A stretch of 64,000 nt of DNA from Zygaena filipendulae (Eukaryota; Arthropoda; Insecta; Lepidoptera; Zygaenidae). The notes below the pieces were generated by a model, which searched no databases, had not been told where the DNA came from, and saw only the letters and a list, made by a program, of their open reading frames with translations. Location of the stretch: contig OU015678.1 in assembly GCA_907165275.2 (NCBI GenBank), positions 1,798,001-1,862,000 on the forward strand, given 5' to 3'. A program made the position numbers and the translations under genes. Shown here piece by piece: positions 27,101 through 42,100 of this stretch. The number at the start of each line of letters is the position of its first letter. Positions within the stretch are counted from its first letter, which is position 1.

Positions 27101-30100
27101 AAGATAAAATAAGATAAGATAAGAAAGATTTATTCAAGCAAGAGGAGAAACACAACACAAATGAACAAATACAGGACAACTATTACTATCCCGAAACACA
27201 TTGCTGTGGTTTTTTTTTTTCACCCGCGCAGTCAAATTCTACAATGGCCTAAGTTCGTTGTGACTTTTGAGTGTGTTTGGTGAGTGCAGGGCATTTGAGC
27301 AAAATGGACGTCAGTTTTATTTCCAACTAGCTGACCCCCGCGGTTTCACCCGCGGTTATTTCGGAGTTCCCGCGGGAATTCCGGGATAAAAAGTACCCTA
27401 TGTCCTTTTCTGTACCCCTGACAACGTGCATGCCAAATTTCACTCAAATCCGTTCAGCCGTTTTTGCGTGATTGAGTAACAAACATCTAAACATCCACAC
27501 TTCCACATTTATAATATTAGTAGAATTAGTTTATCGTGGTTAATATTGTGTAAACGTGGTGAAATTCGCATAATTGTGGTCCATTAGTGATGAACAGTGT
27601 GTGGAAACAGTGAAATAAGATGAAATGGGGTGTTTGCTGGGAAGTGGGAGGTTATCGTTATACTATAGGTATTAACTTCCTACAGAACATCCCATTAAGG
27701 TTCAATTGTGAAGAGTTGCTACCAGAAATCCCGGTAAATCATCAAAATGCATTTCGATGTAAATAACTTCAGAAGCAGAATGAAACAACTGAATTGGCTG
27801 CATGAACTAAGTTTCCTTTGCCTTCCCCGAAAGGGGGTAAACTTTAACAAAAAAAATCACCATGACCATTAATCATTATGTTGGATGTTTTGAGCGTGTG
27901 TGTGTTGGAAATTTGGGGCAGTGTTGGCCGTTGGGTTTGTATTGGGTGCGTGTTGTGTGTTTTGGATGTATATTGGGTGGGTGTTGTGCACGTGTCGTGT
28001 GCACGTTGGGTTTGGATTAAAACGTTACTAATAAATACAAGTGCTTACTCGATACATTCTTCCGATACCGAGTACTTTTTGAATCGATACTTTGAAACTA
28101 AATATCAATTAGGTATCGGTCAAAAGTACTCGTATCGATATACCAGTATTAAGATTACATTTTAACCCATAAAACGCTGTGAAGAGTATTTTTTTGGGAA
28201 TATATTTTATTTTTTTTCAACATAATATTATCTTTTCCTAGTAAATGTGTACTTGGCAAGCTTGTCGATACCCAAAAGGAAAAATCTCCATGCCGTTGTT
28301 TGTATTTAATTTATTCCGAACTAGCTGCGCCCCGCGGTTTCACCCGCGTGAAAAGTTTTTATGGAGCAATTTTTTTCCCGACATCCGATTTGAATGAAAC
28401 AAAGCCTATATGTAGCTCCAGGCTAAGCTTAATCTACCTGTGAGAACCGCATGTCAATCCGTTCAGTAGATTCGGAGATTATCGCGAACAGACAGACAGA
28501 CAGACAGAAAAGAATTTTAAAAACTCTCGTTTTGTGGTTGGTTACTCTTCTTTTATCGCCCCTGTCAATTTTCGTTAAAAATAATCAATGTACAGAACCG
28601 CGGATTGTACTCTTTTTCTAATATATGTGTAATGACATGTCACGTTGTTTGTCCGCGATGGACTCCGAAACTACTGGACGGATTTTGATAATATTTTGTA
28701 ACCATTAATCAACGTGAGAACAGAAAGCAATGAACTGAACAACACAAGCGCAGATATAGGCGCATCAGCGAAAGCTGCTAGTCTATAAATAAATAAATAA
28801 TATGGTCCAACTTAAAAGATAGGATAGTTTTTATCCCGGAATTCCCGCGGGAACTCCGGCACTAATGCAGGGAACAGCTAATCACCGGTAAACTACTGTC
28901 GGGGTACAAAGAAGGACGTAGAGTCTAGAGTTCTTTCCCGCAATCTCCGCGGGAACTCCGAAATTACCGCGGATTAAATCGCGAGAGGCAGTTAGTTATA
29001 GTATAGATTTCACAATTATAAATCTATCAATTCGATACGAGTAAGTATCGATACTGAGTAAGTATCGATATGTCACGACCGATACTGTATCGAGTAAAAG
29101 TATCGATCACTCGGTGGTATCGTTTTATCCCTACATTGGGTGCAATCGACTCACCCGCTCGGCGATGAGCGCGTCCAGCCAGCTGGTGTCGATGTTGTTC
29201 TCCTGGAACGCGCTGGTCTCCAGCAGCGTGATGAGGTACTCCACCGTGGTGCGGAAGTCGCCCCGGATGCTCAGCTCCTTCAGCGCTATCACCAGGTTCC
29301 TGCCGCGGGCGCGTCCGACATTAGTTAACACACCGACACACTCGTCGACACACAAACTATAATTATTAGAATTTGTAACATAATAGGCATGATTTTACGG
29401 GGTATGGTAACTACTGAACGGATTTTCATGCGGTTTTCCCCAATAGAATTTGATTCCTGAGGAAGGTTTATAGGTAGATATAGATTATCCTGGAATTCCC
29501 GCGGGAACTTCGAAATTAAAAAAATAGTAGGATACCAAGTAAGAAGTCTTTTTTTTTTTAAATTATAGTAAGTAAGTAAGTAAGTAATAAGTTTATTTCT
29601 TAAAAAACCATAATGTTATTACATTAGTTCACTAGCGCCTAAACTAGTTTAAACTGTGTTTCAGGCGCCAGCAGCATTCCCTTGAATTACAAAGATATAA
29701 TATATCTACTTACTTTAATAAAGAAGAAAAAAAAATAATAATAGCATAAATAAACAAAAATACAAAAGTTAAATAAAATAATATTTCATCAAAAATAAGT
29801 AGTATAGCAAGTTAACAATAAAAGACTGTCAACTTGGCTAAAGGGACTGAGCTATCATCGTTGTAATATAGGTATTTCTTTTGAACAGATTTCGATAGTT
29901 TGGTGTGGTGTGGTGTGTTGTGGTGTGTTTTAGTGTGTTGTGGTGTGGTGTGTTGTGGTGTGGTGTGTTGTGGTGTGTTGTGGTGTGTTGTGGTGTGTTG
30001 TGGTGTGTTGTGGTGTGTTGTGGTGTGGTGTGTTGTGGTGTTGTGGTGTGTTGTGGTGTGTTGTGGTGTGTTGTGGTGTGTTGTGGTGTGGTGTGTTGTG

Positions 30101-33100
30101 GTGTGTTGTGGTGTGGTGTGTTGTGGTGTGTTGTGGTGTGTTGTGGTGTGGTGATGTGTGCGACTCACTCCCTGGCCTGCTCGCGCGTCTCGCCCCACGA
30201 GAAGCAGTGGCCGAACTGCGAGTCGGCGAACTCGTGCAGGCCGCCGGACGCCGCCACGCTGAAGTAGCCCCACACGTTCTTCGACGAGCGGAAGTTCAGC
30301 TCCTGCACCGTGCCCGACGACGGCTTGAAGCCTGCGCCACAACCATATTGTGTTACTAGCTGTTCCCCGCGCTTACGCCCGCGATAGTTTCGGAGATCCC
30401 GCGGGGATTCCGGGATGAAAAGTACCCTATGTCTTTCTCCGTTCCCTAGACAACGTGTATGTAAAATTGCATGACGATCGGTTGAGCCGAACTTTCACAT
30501 TTATAATAGCATAATCTATTTTATTACTCTGAGATAATAGTAAGGATATGTTTAAAGTTTATTATTTTACTTTAGATGGACACTTAGTTTTTTTTTTCCA
30601 AACTCACCCTCGTCCGGGTTCTCGGAGGTGATTCTGGCGGCGATGACGTGGCCCCACGGCGAGGGCCTCTGCTTGGGCTCGTCGAAGTCGATCTGCGTCG
30701 AGCCCCACGGAGACTCCCCGTACAGCAGGCGGATGTCCTTGATTTGGTACAGGGGCAGACCCATCGCGATCTGTTACGAAACAGTTTGTTATTACCGTCT
30801 ACCCTCCATTAAATTGCACCCTAGTCATATTATACCCGCACCCACCACAATCTACAATCCCCAACTATATAACTAAATATATAATTCACATTCCCCCACC
30901 CCACGGATTAGTAAGCATAGTACGGCATTCAGCGCACCGCAGATTCATTGATCGAAGCACGTTAATATCACGCCGTTGTACGCATACATCAACTGTTTTT
31001 GTGCTTCAATTTTGAACTGTATTTTAAACGAAACTATTACTTTATAAGTGATATCTCCATGCCCCAGTTCACCATAGCCTCCCACGCCCAGCAAAGGCTT
31101 TTATCCCCATTCCAGTCTCCTGCCCCCAACACAGTCCCATGCTCCCACCACAGTCCCCTACCCCACCACAGTCCCCTACCCCACCACAGTCCCCTACCCC
31201 ACCACAGTTCCCTACCCCCACCGCAGACCCCCCCCTTCGCAGTCCACCACCCCCACCGCAGACCCCCCACCGCAGACCCCCCATCGCAGTCCACCACCCC
31301 CACCGCAGATCCCCCCCATCGCAGTCCACCACCCCCACCGCAGACCCCCTCCATCGCAGTCCACCACCCCAACCGCAGACCCCCCCTTCGCAGTCCACCA
31401 CCCCCACCGCAGACCCCCCCCCTTCGCAGTCCACCACCCCCACCACAGACCCCCCCCCCCATCGCAGTCCACCACCCCCACCGCAGACCCCCCCCTTCGC
31501 AGTCCACCACCCCAACCGCAGACCCCCCCCTTCGCAGTCTACCACCCCCACCGCAGACCCCCCCATCGCAGTCCACCACCCCCACCGCAGACCCCCCCAT
31601 CGCAGTCCACCACCCCCACCGCAGACCCCCCCATCGCAGTCCACCACCCCCACCGCAGACCCCCGCCCCCATCACAGTCCACCACCCCCACCGCATTCCC
31701 CCGCCCCCACCGCAGTCCCCCCGCGCCCCGCTCACCTGCAGCTGCGCGGCGGGCAGGTTGACGTCGGCGACCATCTCGGTGCAGGGGTGCTCCACCTGCA
31801 GCCGCGGGTTCAGCTCCAGGAAGTAGTAGGCGCCGGTGGCCGGCTCGTACAGGTACTCCACGGTGCCCGCGCTCACGTACCCCACCATCTTGGCCAGGCG
31901 CACCGCCGCCTGCACCGACACAAGGACCACATTAAAAAGATATGTATATAATCAGCTACTGCCCCCGATTGTTCGTTCGTTTGTTTGTTATGTTTGTTAC
32001 GCTTTCACGACTTAACTATACCACAGATAATATAATACTACACTTTACGATCGATTATCATGAACTTTTGGATACATGTAATCGAGGGTACAGGAAAGGA
32101 CATAGAGTAATTTTTGTCCCGGAATTCCCTCGGGAACTTAGTGAAACTGCGGGGCACAACTATAATTAAAACCGACTTCCAAAAACACAAAACTGAAAAG
32201 CTAAAAAATAAAAAGCTAAAAATAACAAAATACCGATTTAATCCAAAAGACAAACACACGTAATATTATTATTGGTTTGTGCTACAACTGATCGGTTTGA
32301 ATTCGGTGACAAGCCCGCTGGTGTCTGCCCACTTGGGTTATTCTGCTCACGAAGAGCTGGTGGAGGGAGTCGACTTAGCCCATCTTCCCCCTCCATATTT
32401 GGCTTGTCACCGACTTCATACCGATCAGTGGTAGCACAAACCAATAATAATATTACGTGTGTTTTTGTCTTTTGGATTAAATCGGTATTTTGTTATTTTT
32501 AGCTTTTTATTTTTTAACTTTTCAGTTTTGTGTTTTTGGAAGTCGGTTTTAATTTTTTTGTTAAAATTTTGTTTATTTCTCGCTTTTAAGTGACTTAGTT
32601 TGTAATTTCTCTAAGTTACAATAGCCTAATGTCAACTGCTCATCACCTTTTACAAAATATTGCTTTTCCCGACTCAGGAACGTTAATTGTTGAGGAGTTC
32701 TCCTAGTACATCACCATCAGTTCCACTTCATCATATACATTGTGACGGGCGTAAATTGTTCAGAAACCATATTAAAGTTAACGATTCGGAACCCGTGAAA
32801 TACCCATTATTGAGTAGTTCCGATGACCATCTGTGGTCTTCATCATCAGTTCCACTTCTTCAAATTTTGCTTTCCGAAAGCAAAGAAACGATTTACTATA
32901 AAAAATACAAAAATCGCTATAGGTGTACCCATAATTTTTGAAGAGTTCCCTCGATTACTCCAAGATCTCATCATCAGATCTCGACTTGGTGACATTGGAA
33001 TCAATTTAGGAGTATCCCCTTTCAAACTAAAAAACAATTTTCGAAATCGCTTCAATCGGAACCCGTGATAATTTTTGAAGAGTTCCCTCGATTTCTCCAA

Positions 33101-36100
33101 GATCCCATCATCAGATCCCGACTTGGTGGCAATGGGACCTAATTGGGAGTATACCCTTTCAAACAAAAAAAGAATTTTTCAAATCGGTCCAACCGTCTTC
33201 GAGTAATCGGTGAACATACATAAAAAAAAAAAAAAAAAATCGTACAATCGAACATAGAACCTCCTCCTTTTTGGAAGTCGGTTAAAAATGTTATAAAGAG
33301 AAAACATTTGCTTTTTTTTTTGTTTATTTGGATAAACCCAAAAACTACTTAAACCGCTTTAGCAAAATCTTCCACTTTTATAGAGTTCAGGGTAGTTTTT
33401 ATCTCGGGATTCCCGCGGAAACTCCAAAATTCAAGCGAGCGAATCCTTGAAGGGAGCGACTACCATAGTTTCAGCAGCCTGGTGACACTCCATAAAAATG
33501 AACTGATTCAAGTACTCTCGCACAAGTACGTATAAACACCGCCGGCTTGTACAAATGTACACGGGTTGTGCGCGTGTGCGTATCGTGAGGTTGATAGCGA
33601 GCTGACAGTAACTGACAGCTGTCAGTGAATAACTGTCACAGATCTTCACCAAGGTCATTTTGGAGGCACGAAATTGGTCGCGGAGAGTGTCGCTTCATTG
33701 TATTATAATCTCTATTGTTTGGTTTCAGTCAGGGGGAGAGCCATACCTTTTCCATCTCGATGAACACGTCCGGCTTGGCGACGGCCGCGGGCGCCTCTTC
33801 GATGATCTTCTGGTGCCGCCGCTGGATGGAGCAGTCGCGCCCGAACAGCGAGATGGCGTTGCCTGCCGGGGGGAGACGGGGGCACGTTTGAATGGGGATG
33901 TGGACTACTTTTGAAAATCAAAATTCTAACTAGTCCGTCAGTTAGAAAATAAAAAAACAATAGACACGTATTTTTTGCTTTTTTAAAATACATAAATTAC
34001 AATATACAGAGATAAAGGGCAATAAAGTTTAGGGCGAGGGGGTCGTGACGTCACTAACCGCTAAAACCGCCATACAAACTGTCCTGATATTGACGTCACG
34101 CAAAATTTCAACTCAATGTATCGCCGTTATTTTTTGATTACGTAATTTAATTAAAAATACGTGTCCTATATTTTTTCATAATTTACAAGACGGACTAAAA
34201 AAAAATCAGTCAACATGCCCATTGACGCGCCTGTGTAGAATAACGTACGGGGGCGAGAGGGGACGAGAGGGGAGAGGGGCTGAGAGAGTCGAAAGAAAAA
34301 TAACTTCACCATTTAACTGTAAGAACTTGATTCTTGTAAACCACAATATAGCTAAGAGGTGAAAAGGACGAGCGGGAGACGAGAAGGGACGAGATGGGGC
34401 CGAAAGGGACGAGAAGGGGCGAGAGGGGGCGAAATAACTCGAGAGGGCCGAAAAAAATACAAATTTCACCATTTAACTTAACATTCTCAGTAAGAACTTG
34501 ATTTTTGTAAACGACAGTATATTTGGCGAGCAGGGCGAGAAGGGCCGAGATGGGGGACGAAAGGGACGAGAAGGGGTTAATTTTTCGTTAATCGAAATAG
34601 AGTCCTTATAAACACCGTAAAATTTATATTTCAATAAAAATTATTCTAATTTCAAAGGTTTCTTTGGAGCCTGGTAAATAAATAAAGTCCAACAATTTCT
34701 TACCGTACTGGTCAGCCAGGAGTTGAACCTCCAGATGCCTCGCCGACTTGGCCAGCTTCATCACGAATATCGGCGAGCCGGGCACCTCCGCTTGCACCTG
34801 CATGGTGACAATAAATATACATGTTATAAAACAAAGTCCTCTTCCGCGTCTGTCTGCTTGTCTGTAAGCAGTAAACTCCAAAACTACTAAACGGATTTTC
34901 ATGCGGTTTTTACCAATAAATAGTGATTCATGAAGGTTTAAGTAAGGTTTTGTGTAAGTTGGTTGGAGTATTAACGATAATTCTTGGAACTGCATTAAAT
35001 GCATACTACACGTTGTCAGGGGTATGTACAGAGAAGGACATAGGGTAATTGTGCGATTGTGCACAAAGGGTGCTGGTTCATAAATTAAGAAGTGGACTGT
35101 ATAAGTTGTAATTAAATATAGATATTAGATTTCAGTAGGAAATAGATCGAACCCTCGCATGTAAATCGCTGTGAGAGAAAGCACCACTAACCTTCAATCC
35201 ACTATCAACTCGTACGAGAAGCAATGGGCGTCAGAGAAGCAGGCGAGTACTGCAGTGGAACCGGCAGGATGGTAAATTGAGGGTCTTGATCTCCTTGGTT
35301 TTGCACAGGCACGATAGCACGGCTAGTTCAGATTGTTTACTTGATGGATGAATTACTAATTAGTTGTATTAGCAAGTCGATATAACGAAAATGACAAGAG
35401 ACACAGCACACGAAACGTTCGAGTGTTGTCTGTACGGCGCACGGCGACGGACTCCCGACGTCGTCGAGAGTGAAGGTGACCAAAAATTAGTGGTGAATTA
35501 TATCTACCCACAACAGAAATAAATACAAGGATCCAACATACCCCCCACCGAAATCAGGAACTGATTTCTAATAATAAGGAATGGTGAAGAGGATGTAGAT
35601 AATTACACTTGTACATAATATATATACTATTATACTTATAATGATAATATACAAAATATATGAAAATAAATTAATAAACTAGGAGAAAGATAATAATAAT
35701 AATAAAATTAGTTTGCGTACGGAAGTGGACAAACTTTGTTTACCGGTCTCTTGTAGAGTCCATTTTGCGTGCGTACAGTGACGACGCGAACGATATTATC
35801 TACTCCGGGGTGAACCTCTTCAATGCGGCCCAGTGGCCATTGCAAAGGACGTGTCAAATTTGATTTTAAAAGAACGAGATCGCCGACCTTTACATTGGGA
35901 GGGGATGAAAACCACTTCTCTCGTTGCTGCAAAGTGTGCAAATAATCATCTGACCAACGTCTCCAAAAATCTTGGGCTGCCCTTTGTACGCCCTGCCAAC
36001 GAGACAGTCTGTTCAGAGGCACACTTTCAAGATCCCATTCCGGAACTGCAATTAAACTCTGCCCTATTAAGAAATGTCCGGCGGTCAATACGTCAAATTC

Positions 36101-39100
36101 ATTCGGATCGTCCGAGATCGCGCACAGAGGGCGTGAGTTCATTATAGCCTCAATTCTACAAAAAACAGTAGCTAATTCCTCAAATGTGAGGGCTCTCTCA
36201 CCGATTACACGATAGAGATGGTGTTTCGCCGACTTAATTCCGGCTTCCCACAGTCCGCCCATGGACGCGGCGTTGGGAGGGTTAGTTCGCCAGTCTACGA
36301 GACGCGACGATAGACCGTTTAAAATTTCATCACTACTCCGTGAATTACGAAGAAAGTGATGAACTTCACTTAAATGTTTTGCAGCAGCAATAAAATTTGT
36401 ACCGCAATCAGAATACAGACAAGCCGGCAGTCCGCGGCGAGCTACAAACCGATCGAATGTTGCTAAGAAACATTCACTTGTGAGATCAGTTAAGACTTCC
36501 AGGTGAACTGCCTTTGTGGAAAAGCAGATAAAAAGACATAAATAAGCTTTGTGTACTTTTGCATTACGCCGCAAACTCTCTTTCACTAAGAAAGGACCGC
36601 CCAAGTCACAGCCAACGTGACTGAAGATCTTTTCAGGCTTGATTCGAGCCGCAGGCAAGGTACCCATGATCGGCTGAACACTACGTGGTTGAAATTTAAA
36701 ACAATTTAAACATTTAGACAGCACAGACCGTATCATGTTACGAGCATTGATGATCCAATAGTTTTTGCATAAAATGCCATGTAAAGTCCGGGGGCCCGCA
36801 TGCAAGTACCGTCTATGAAAATGTTCAATTAATAAGATTGTCGTGTGACATTTTTTTGGAAGTAGTAGTGGATGTTTCACATTATAGGGTAGGTCAGCTT
36901 GTGAAATCCTACCCCCCACCCTGAGGAAGTTGTTACGATCGATAAATGGTGCGAGTTTACGCAGTGAAGCTACCTTATCTCCCTTATTCAAAGTTTTCAT
37001 TTCAGAATCAAAATGATTCAACTGAATGACATGAATCACGGAATCATGAGCCAATTTTAACTCACAACAACGCAGAGGTCCAAGTGACCGTTCGGAGTGT
37101 TTTAATTTACAATTATTTTTAAATCTATGACACCAACCGACCACGCGTTGTAATTTATTAAATGATGAAAATTTATTAAAATTGCTTTCTAAGTCATTAA
37201 TAAACTCGGACTGGTTACACGATGTAAATATAAATGTATCACAATTTGTTTTTAATTCCGGGAGACTACTTTCGTTTTTTACAAAGAACGTACTCGTGGG
37301 CCACCGCTCGGGTTCGTCTTGCAGCCACTCGGGACCGTTAACCCATGCGGAGGATACCTCCACGAACCGACCTGGTAATTCACCGCGAGAACAGATGTCT
37401 GCAGCATTATTTTCGCTCGTCACGTGATACCAAAGATTAGGTGGCACATTTTCTATGATTTGACTCACACGATTGGCGACGTACACTTTTAATTTGTATG
37501 GTGGCGTTTGTAGCCATGATAAAACAACGCTTGAGTCGCTAAGTGCTATTATTGAAAAATTAATATTTTTAATATTTTGTACGACAAAACCGACAAGCTT
37601 AGATAACAATACAGCTGCTAACAGCTCTAATTTTGGAATCGACAATACAGGTTTTACAGGTGCTACCTTAGATTTGCTACAGAGTAGCTTGACCTTGACC
37701 TGATTGTTTTCATCTACGCTCCGCATGTACACACAAGCTGCATAGCCGCGTGATGACGCATCACAAAACGCTATTAACTGCACACCTGAAAACTGCGATA
37801 TTAACAGATGGCGTTCAATGCGCAGCTCGGCCAGCTTAGGTAAATCTAAAATAAATTTATCCCACTTGTGGGCTAACTCAGTGGGCAGGGGATCGTCCCA
37901 GCCAAGACTTAGTTTCCACAAATCTTGCATTATGCACTTCGCGACGAATGTGCAAGGCGAAATGAACCCTATTGGGTCAAAAATACTGGCTAATAACCTA
38001 AGTACCGAGCGCTTGGTATACTTGTTATCAATCAATTTATAATTAAAGGAAAAGGAATCACAAGTCGGTAACCAAGTTAAACCCAAAACTTTTAATGACG
38101 ACGATAACGTATTGTCCTGAAAATTTATAGAAGTGACGTGATCTTCATTCATGCGAGCGAGCAACTCAGGTCTGTTACTAGTCCATTTTCGGAGATCAAA
38201 ACCGCCACTTTTTAATAGTGTCATTAATTCATCCTGAAGTTCACTAGCTTCAGAGATAGACTGACAGGACCAAAGGACATCGTCGACATAACATCCCTGA
38301 GTCAAAACACGGGAGGCTTCCGACGGCGGCGAGTCCTGCGCGAGCTGATGCAACGTGCGGACAGCGATGTACGGCGCACTGCGGAGACCGTAAGTATTAG
38401 TTTTAAGTTCGTATACACGCACCGTTTCGTCTGGCGATTCGCGCCAAAGTATGTGTTGGTAAATACGCTCGGTAGGATCGATCAGTACGGCTCGGTACAT
38501 TTTTGACATGTCGGCAGTAAAACATACGTCATAAAGTCGAAATTGTGTGATAATTTTTAAAATGTCTTGATGTAGCTTTCGACCTGTCAAAAGTGCATCG
38601 TTAAGCGATATCCCAGTGCTAGTTTTAGCAGAGCCATCATATACTACACGCAGTGGCGTTGTAGTCGACGACGGGCGCAAAACACAGTGATGCGGTATAA
38701 TATATTTGGAGGGTTCCGCACCTCTATACGGCTCCATGTGTCCCAGTGACTCATACTCCCTCATAAACTCGACATAAGCCCTACGAAAGTCCGGAGATCG
38801 CGAGAGGCGACGCTCCACTTGTGTGAGTCGTCTGTACGCTAAGTCATAGGAGTCGCCTAGTGGCTCGCGCACAGGGTTTAATAATAATGGTGAGACGTAA
38901 CGACCAGTTTCGTCACGATAGTGTTTGTCAACAAATATTTTTTCTGCGACTTCCTCATCTGGACTCAACGGAATCTCACACGGTAAGGACTCCACCTCCC
39001 AGAACTGTCTGAGAGTGTCGTTGCTAAGATTGTCGTCGATTGTGTACGACACAAAACTTGTTGTAGACGCTACAACATTAACATCAACGGACTCACTGGA

Positions 39101-42100
39101 TGATGCGGCTAAGCGACCAGTGATAACATACCCGAATACGCTTCCCAGTGCGACTGGAATGTCGGGATTAAATATAATTTTTTTTCCATCATAAATGTGT
39201 GGAAAAATATCGCTTGCTAATATCATGTCTATGGGCGACTTTTTATAAAAATATGGATCAGCTAAATTTAAATTTTTGTACTCGGAAATAACTGTTTTAG
39301 GTATTTGCACAGTCGGTAAATGTGTAGTTAATGTGGATAAAACTATTGCATCAATGTTAAAAGTTGGGTCATTAGTATGACGCGGTTTAATTAAGCATGA
39401 CGTCATACCATGATTTTTTACGCTTTCACCGCCGAGTCCAAAAATATTAAATTGACATTTATTACGATTGGATAAACCTAATCGTTGCAAACAAGACATG
39501 GATATAAAATTTGACTGCGCACCCGAATCGATTAAAACTCGACAACTTTGATAAGAATCCGTAGCATCCAAAACATGCACAATAGCAGTGCCCAGTATGA
39601 CCGCATCCTTAATGTTACAAGTCAAGGACGCATGACAGTTATTCGAGCCGCTCGGCTCGGAAGTAGATTTGTTACTACCTGTATCAACATGCAATAAAAA
39701 ATGATGCGGCTGTCGACATACAAAACACCTATATTCGCTTGTACAGCTACCTACGTTATGATTAGGCTTCAGACAATTGCAACACAACTTAAGGCGCATG
39801 GAGTCGTGAAACGATCATTTTTGAGGCCCTAAAGCTCATAAATTAGCCTACTGACGATTCCAGAATTAACATATATTAAAGATTGATATATGAACTTCAA
39901 TCTGAGCATTTAAATAAATTGTAGTCTACAAAATACTATTCAAAAAAAAACATTGAAATGAAGCTGTTTTCAACTTGAAATACGCTACTGCTTCTAAACT
40001 ACAAGTGATAATTTCACGATTCTTTCAGGAAAAGATTGCTAACTTGTTTAACTTAAAACTGAGCATTTATCGTTCCAAAATAATACATAGTTTTGACGAA
40101 ATGTTTTTTATACCACATTCACTACAAATGGTCACGAGCGGGTCCGTGCGCGGGCGACGGGAGTCAGTCTGGCGCTGGCATTCAAACGGGTAGGCTGTGC
40201 GTCGCGCTGTCGCAATCCGCTTGGTTACGCCAAATTAATTTTGTGAGCAAAATAAGGTAGCGACATCAAAAATGCCACGAAAAAAAAAGCTGCAAAAAGT
40301 TGGGCAACTGGACTTCACTGAATTTTAATTATTGGTTCATTGTATTTTTTTGTAACAAAAGGCAATTTTATAAACACATTTTTGTTTTATTACTTTCTTT
40401 TACTAAATTAATCAATAAATTAATAAAAATAAAAATATACAGCTACAGCATTTTAGATATCGGAAAATATACAGCAATTTTCTATCTGCATACAAATCGA
40501 AGAATGCTGTAAGTAGTAAAACCTGTTTCCTTGTAACTTTAGTGAAAATATTTTAATTGCAACTAACATTAAGGTGGGTCTAAAGGTCTAGTTTTCATAC
40601 AAACTGCCGTAGCTATATTAAAGGCATTCCGCCTGTTTTTATTTATTAGACTTCATTTAATAAAATACTACTACTTGTTACGATAACGCACAGCCCAAAA
40701 TCTTTGCATATTATAGTGAAGAAATAACATAATTACAATCATTTCAAAATGAATTAAATTTCGGTCGAACCTTTGCTTGTGTGAGAGAACGAATACACTT
40801 ATAAGTGTACGAAAATGGCGGCCCGGTCTATAAACAGCTGTAGTTAGGCTGTAGACTGACAAGTCCCCCGAATGCAGTAGTTTGTAGTGAATTCCAAAAG
40901 GATCACAAGGTGGCGCGGCGTTGTGCCGTGAGTTTTGACAATTTTGCCTACCAAGATAATTTAGAATTGTATTTGAAAATATACCTATTACTGATGTAGT
41001 AGGTACCTATTAGTAGCCGAAGCGAATACAAATAACTTGTGGAAAGTTGGAAAAGACGTTTTGGTTCTGCGTCACGTACGATGAGGTATAACGTAACTTA
41101 CGGGTAAAAGTATTTTATATTTTTGTGTTGAATAAATTCTTGCTATCTCTTTCTTGTTTTCACGATGAGTAAAAGAGAGAGACCATATTTTCGAAAGGTT
41201 GTATCTCGGCCTGGGGTGATAAAATTCAGCGTTTATCTCCAAATTCTCCGATGCAATGAAAATAATATTTTTATTGTGTCTTATGTGACCACGTGATGCA
41301 ACGTGTGTTCCGAGATATAGTCTCGGAACTACAAGTTACAGACCCATCGTGTTGGTACTCAAACGTCATGTTTTCGTGATATCTATGTGATCACATGGTC
41401 AAATTTTCAACAAGCTATATCTCGGAAACTACAAGTTACAGACCCATCGTGTTGGTACTCAAACTTCATGTTTTCGTGATATCTATGTGATCACATGGTC
41501 AAATTTTCAACAAGCTATATCTCGGAAACTACAAGTTACAGACCCATCGTGTTGGTACTCAAACTTCATGTTTTCGTGATATCTATGTGATCACGTGATC
41601 AAATCTTCGATAGCCTGTATCTCGGAAACTACAAGTTACAGACCCATCGTGTTGGTACTCAAACTTCATGTTTTCGTCATATCTATGTGATCACGTGGTC
41701 AAAAAGTGGAATCGAAATCTAAGGTTTGAACACAAGATTTTCACGATTCATAGTTTACAAAAAAAGACGCACACCACCGAGACTCTTGTTGAGGTAGCCA
41801 AATTACGAATCCTAATCGTCTAGTATTAATCGATTTGCATGTGTGTGTGACTACGTTTCGGCCAGTTATTCGATATTTTCGTGTAGTTAAAGGATAATAA
41901 TGCGCGTAAAGCCATATAAAAATTTTAAATTAAAGATGTATTAAACACTCATTCTCTCGCAGCCATCATCAAAATCTATTTTTTAACCTTGTGATTCTCT
42001 GTAAATTGAGAAAACTCTTTTATGGCGCCGTCCGCGGCCTCTATCGGATAAGAGCTGCATAATCTGGCGGAGCGCACCCTTAACTTAACAAAACTATGTA

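Noticed and set aside
29812..30359. Cys/Val/Trp-rich and His/Thr-rich frames up to 176 codons
   Set aside because: They come from the TTGTGGTGTG minisatellite; only the ACC exon 13 portion is coding, in a different frame.
31037..31930. Frames of 270-297 codons on both strands through the C-rich repeat
   Set aside because: They are by-products of a tandem repeat whose units lack stops; the real coding part is ACC exon 11 at 31,736-31,909 only.
36000..39200. Several plus-strand frames of 70-104 codons across the pol region
   Set aside because: Antisense shadows of the 1,363-codon Pol frame.
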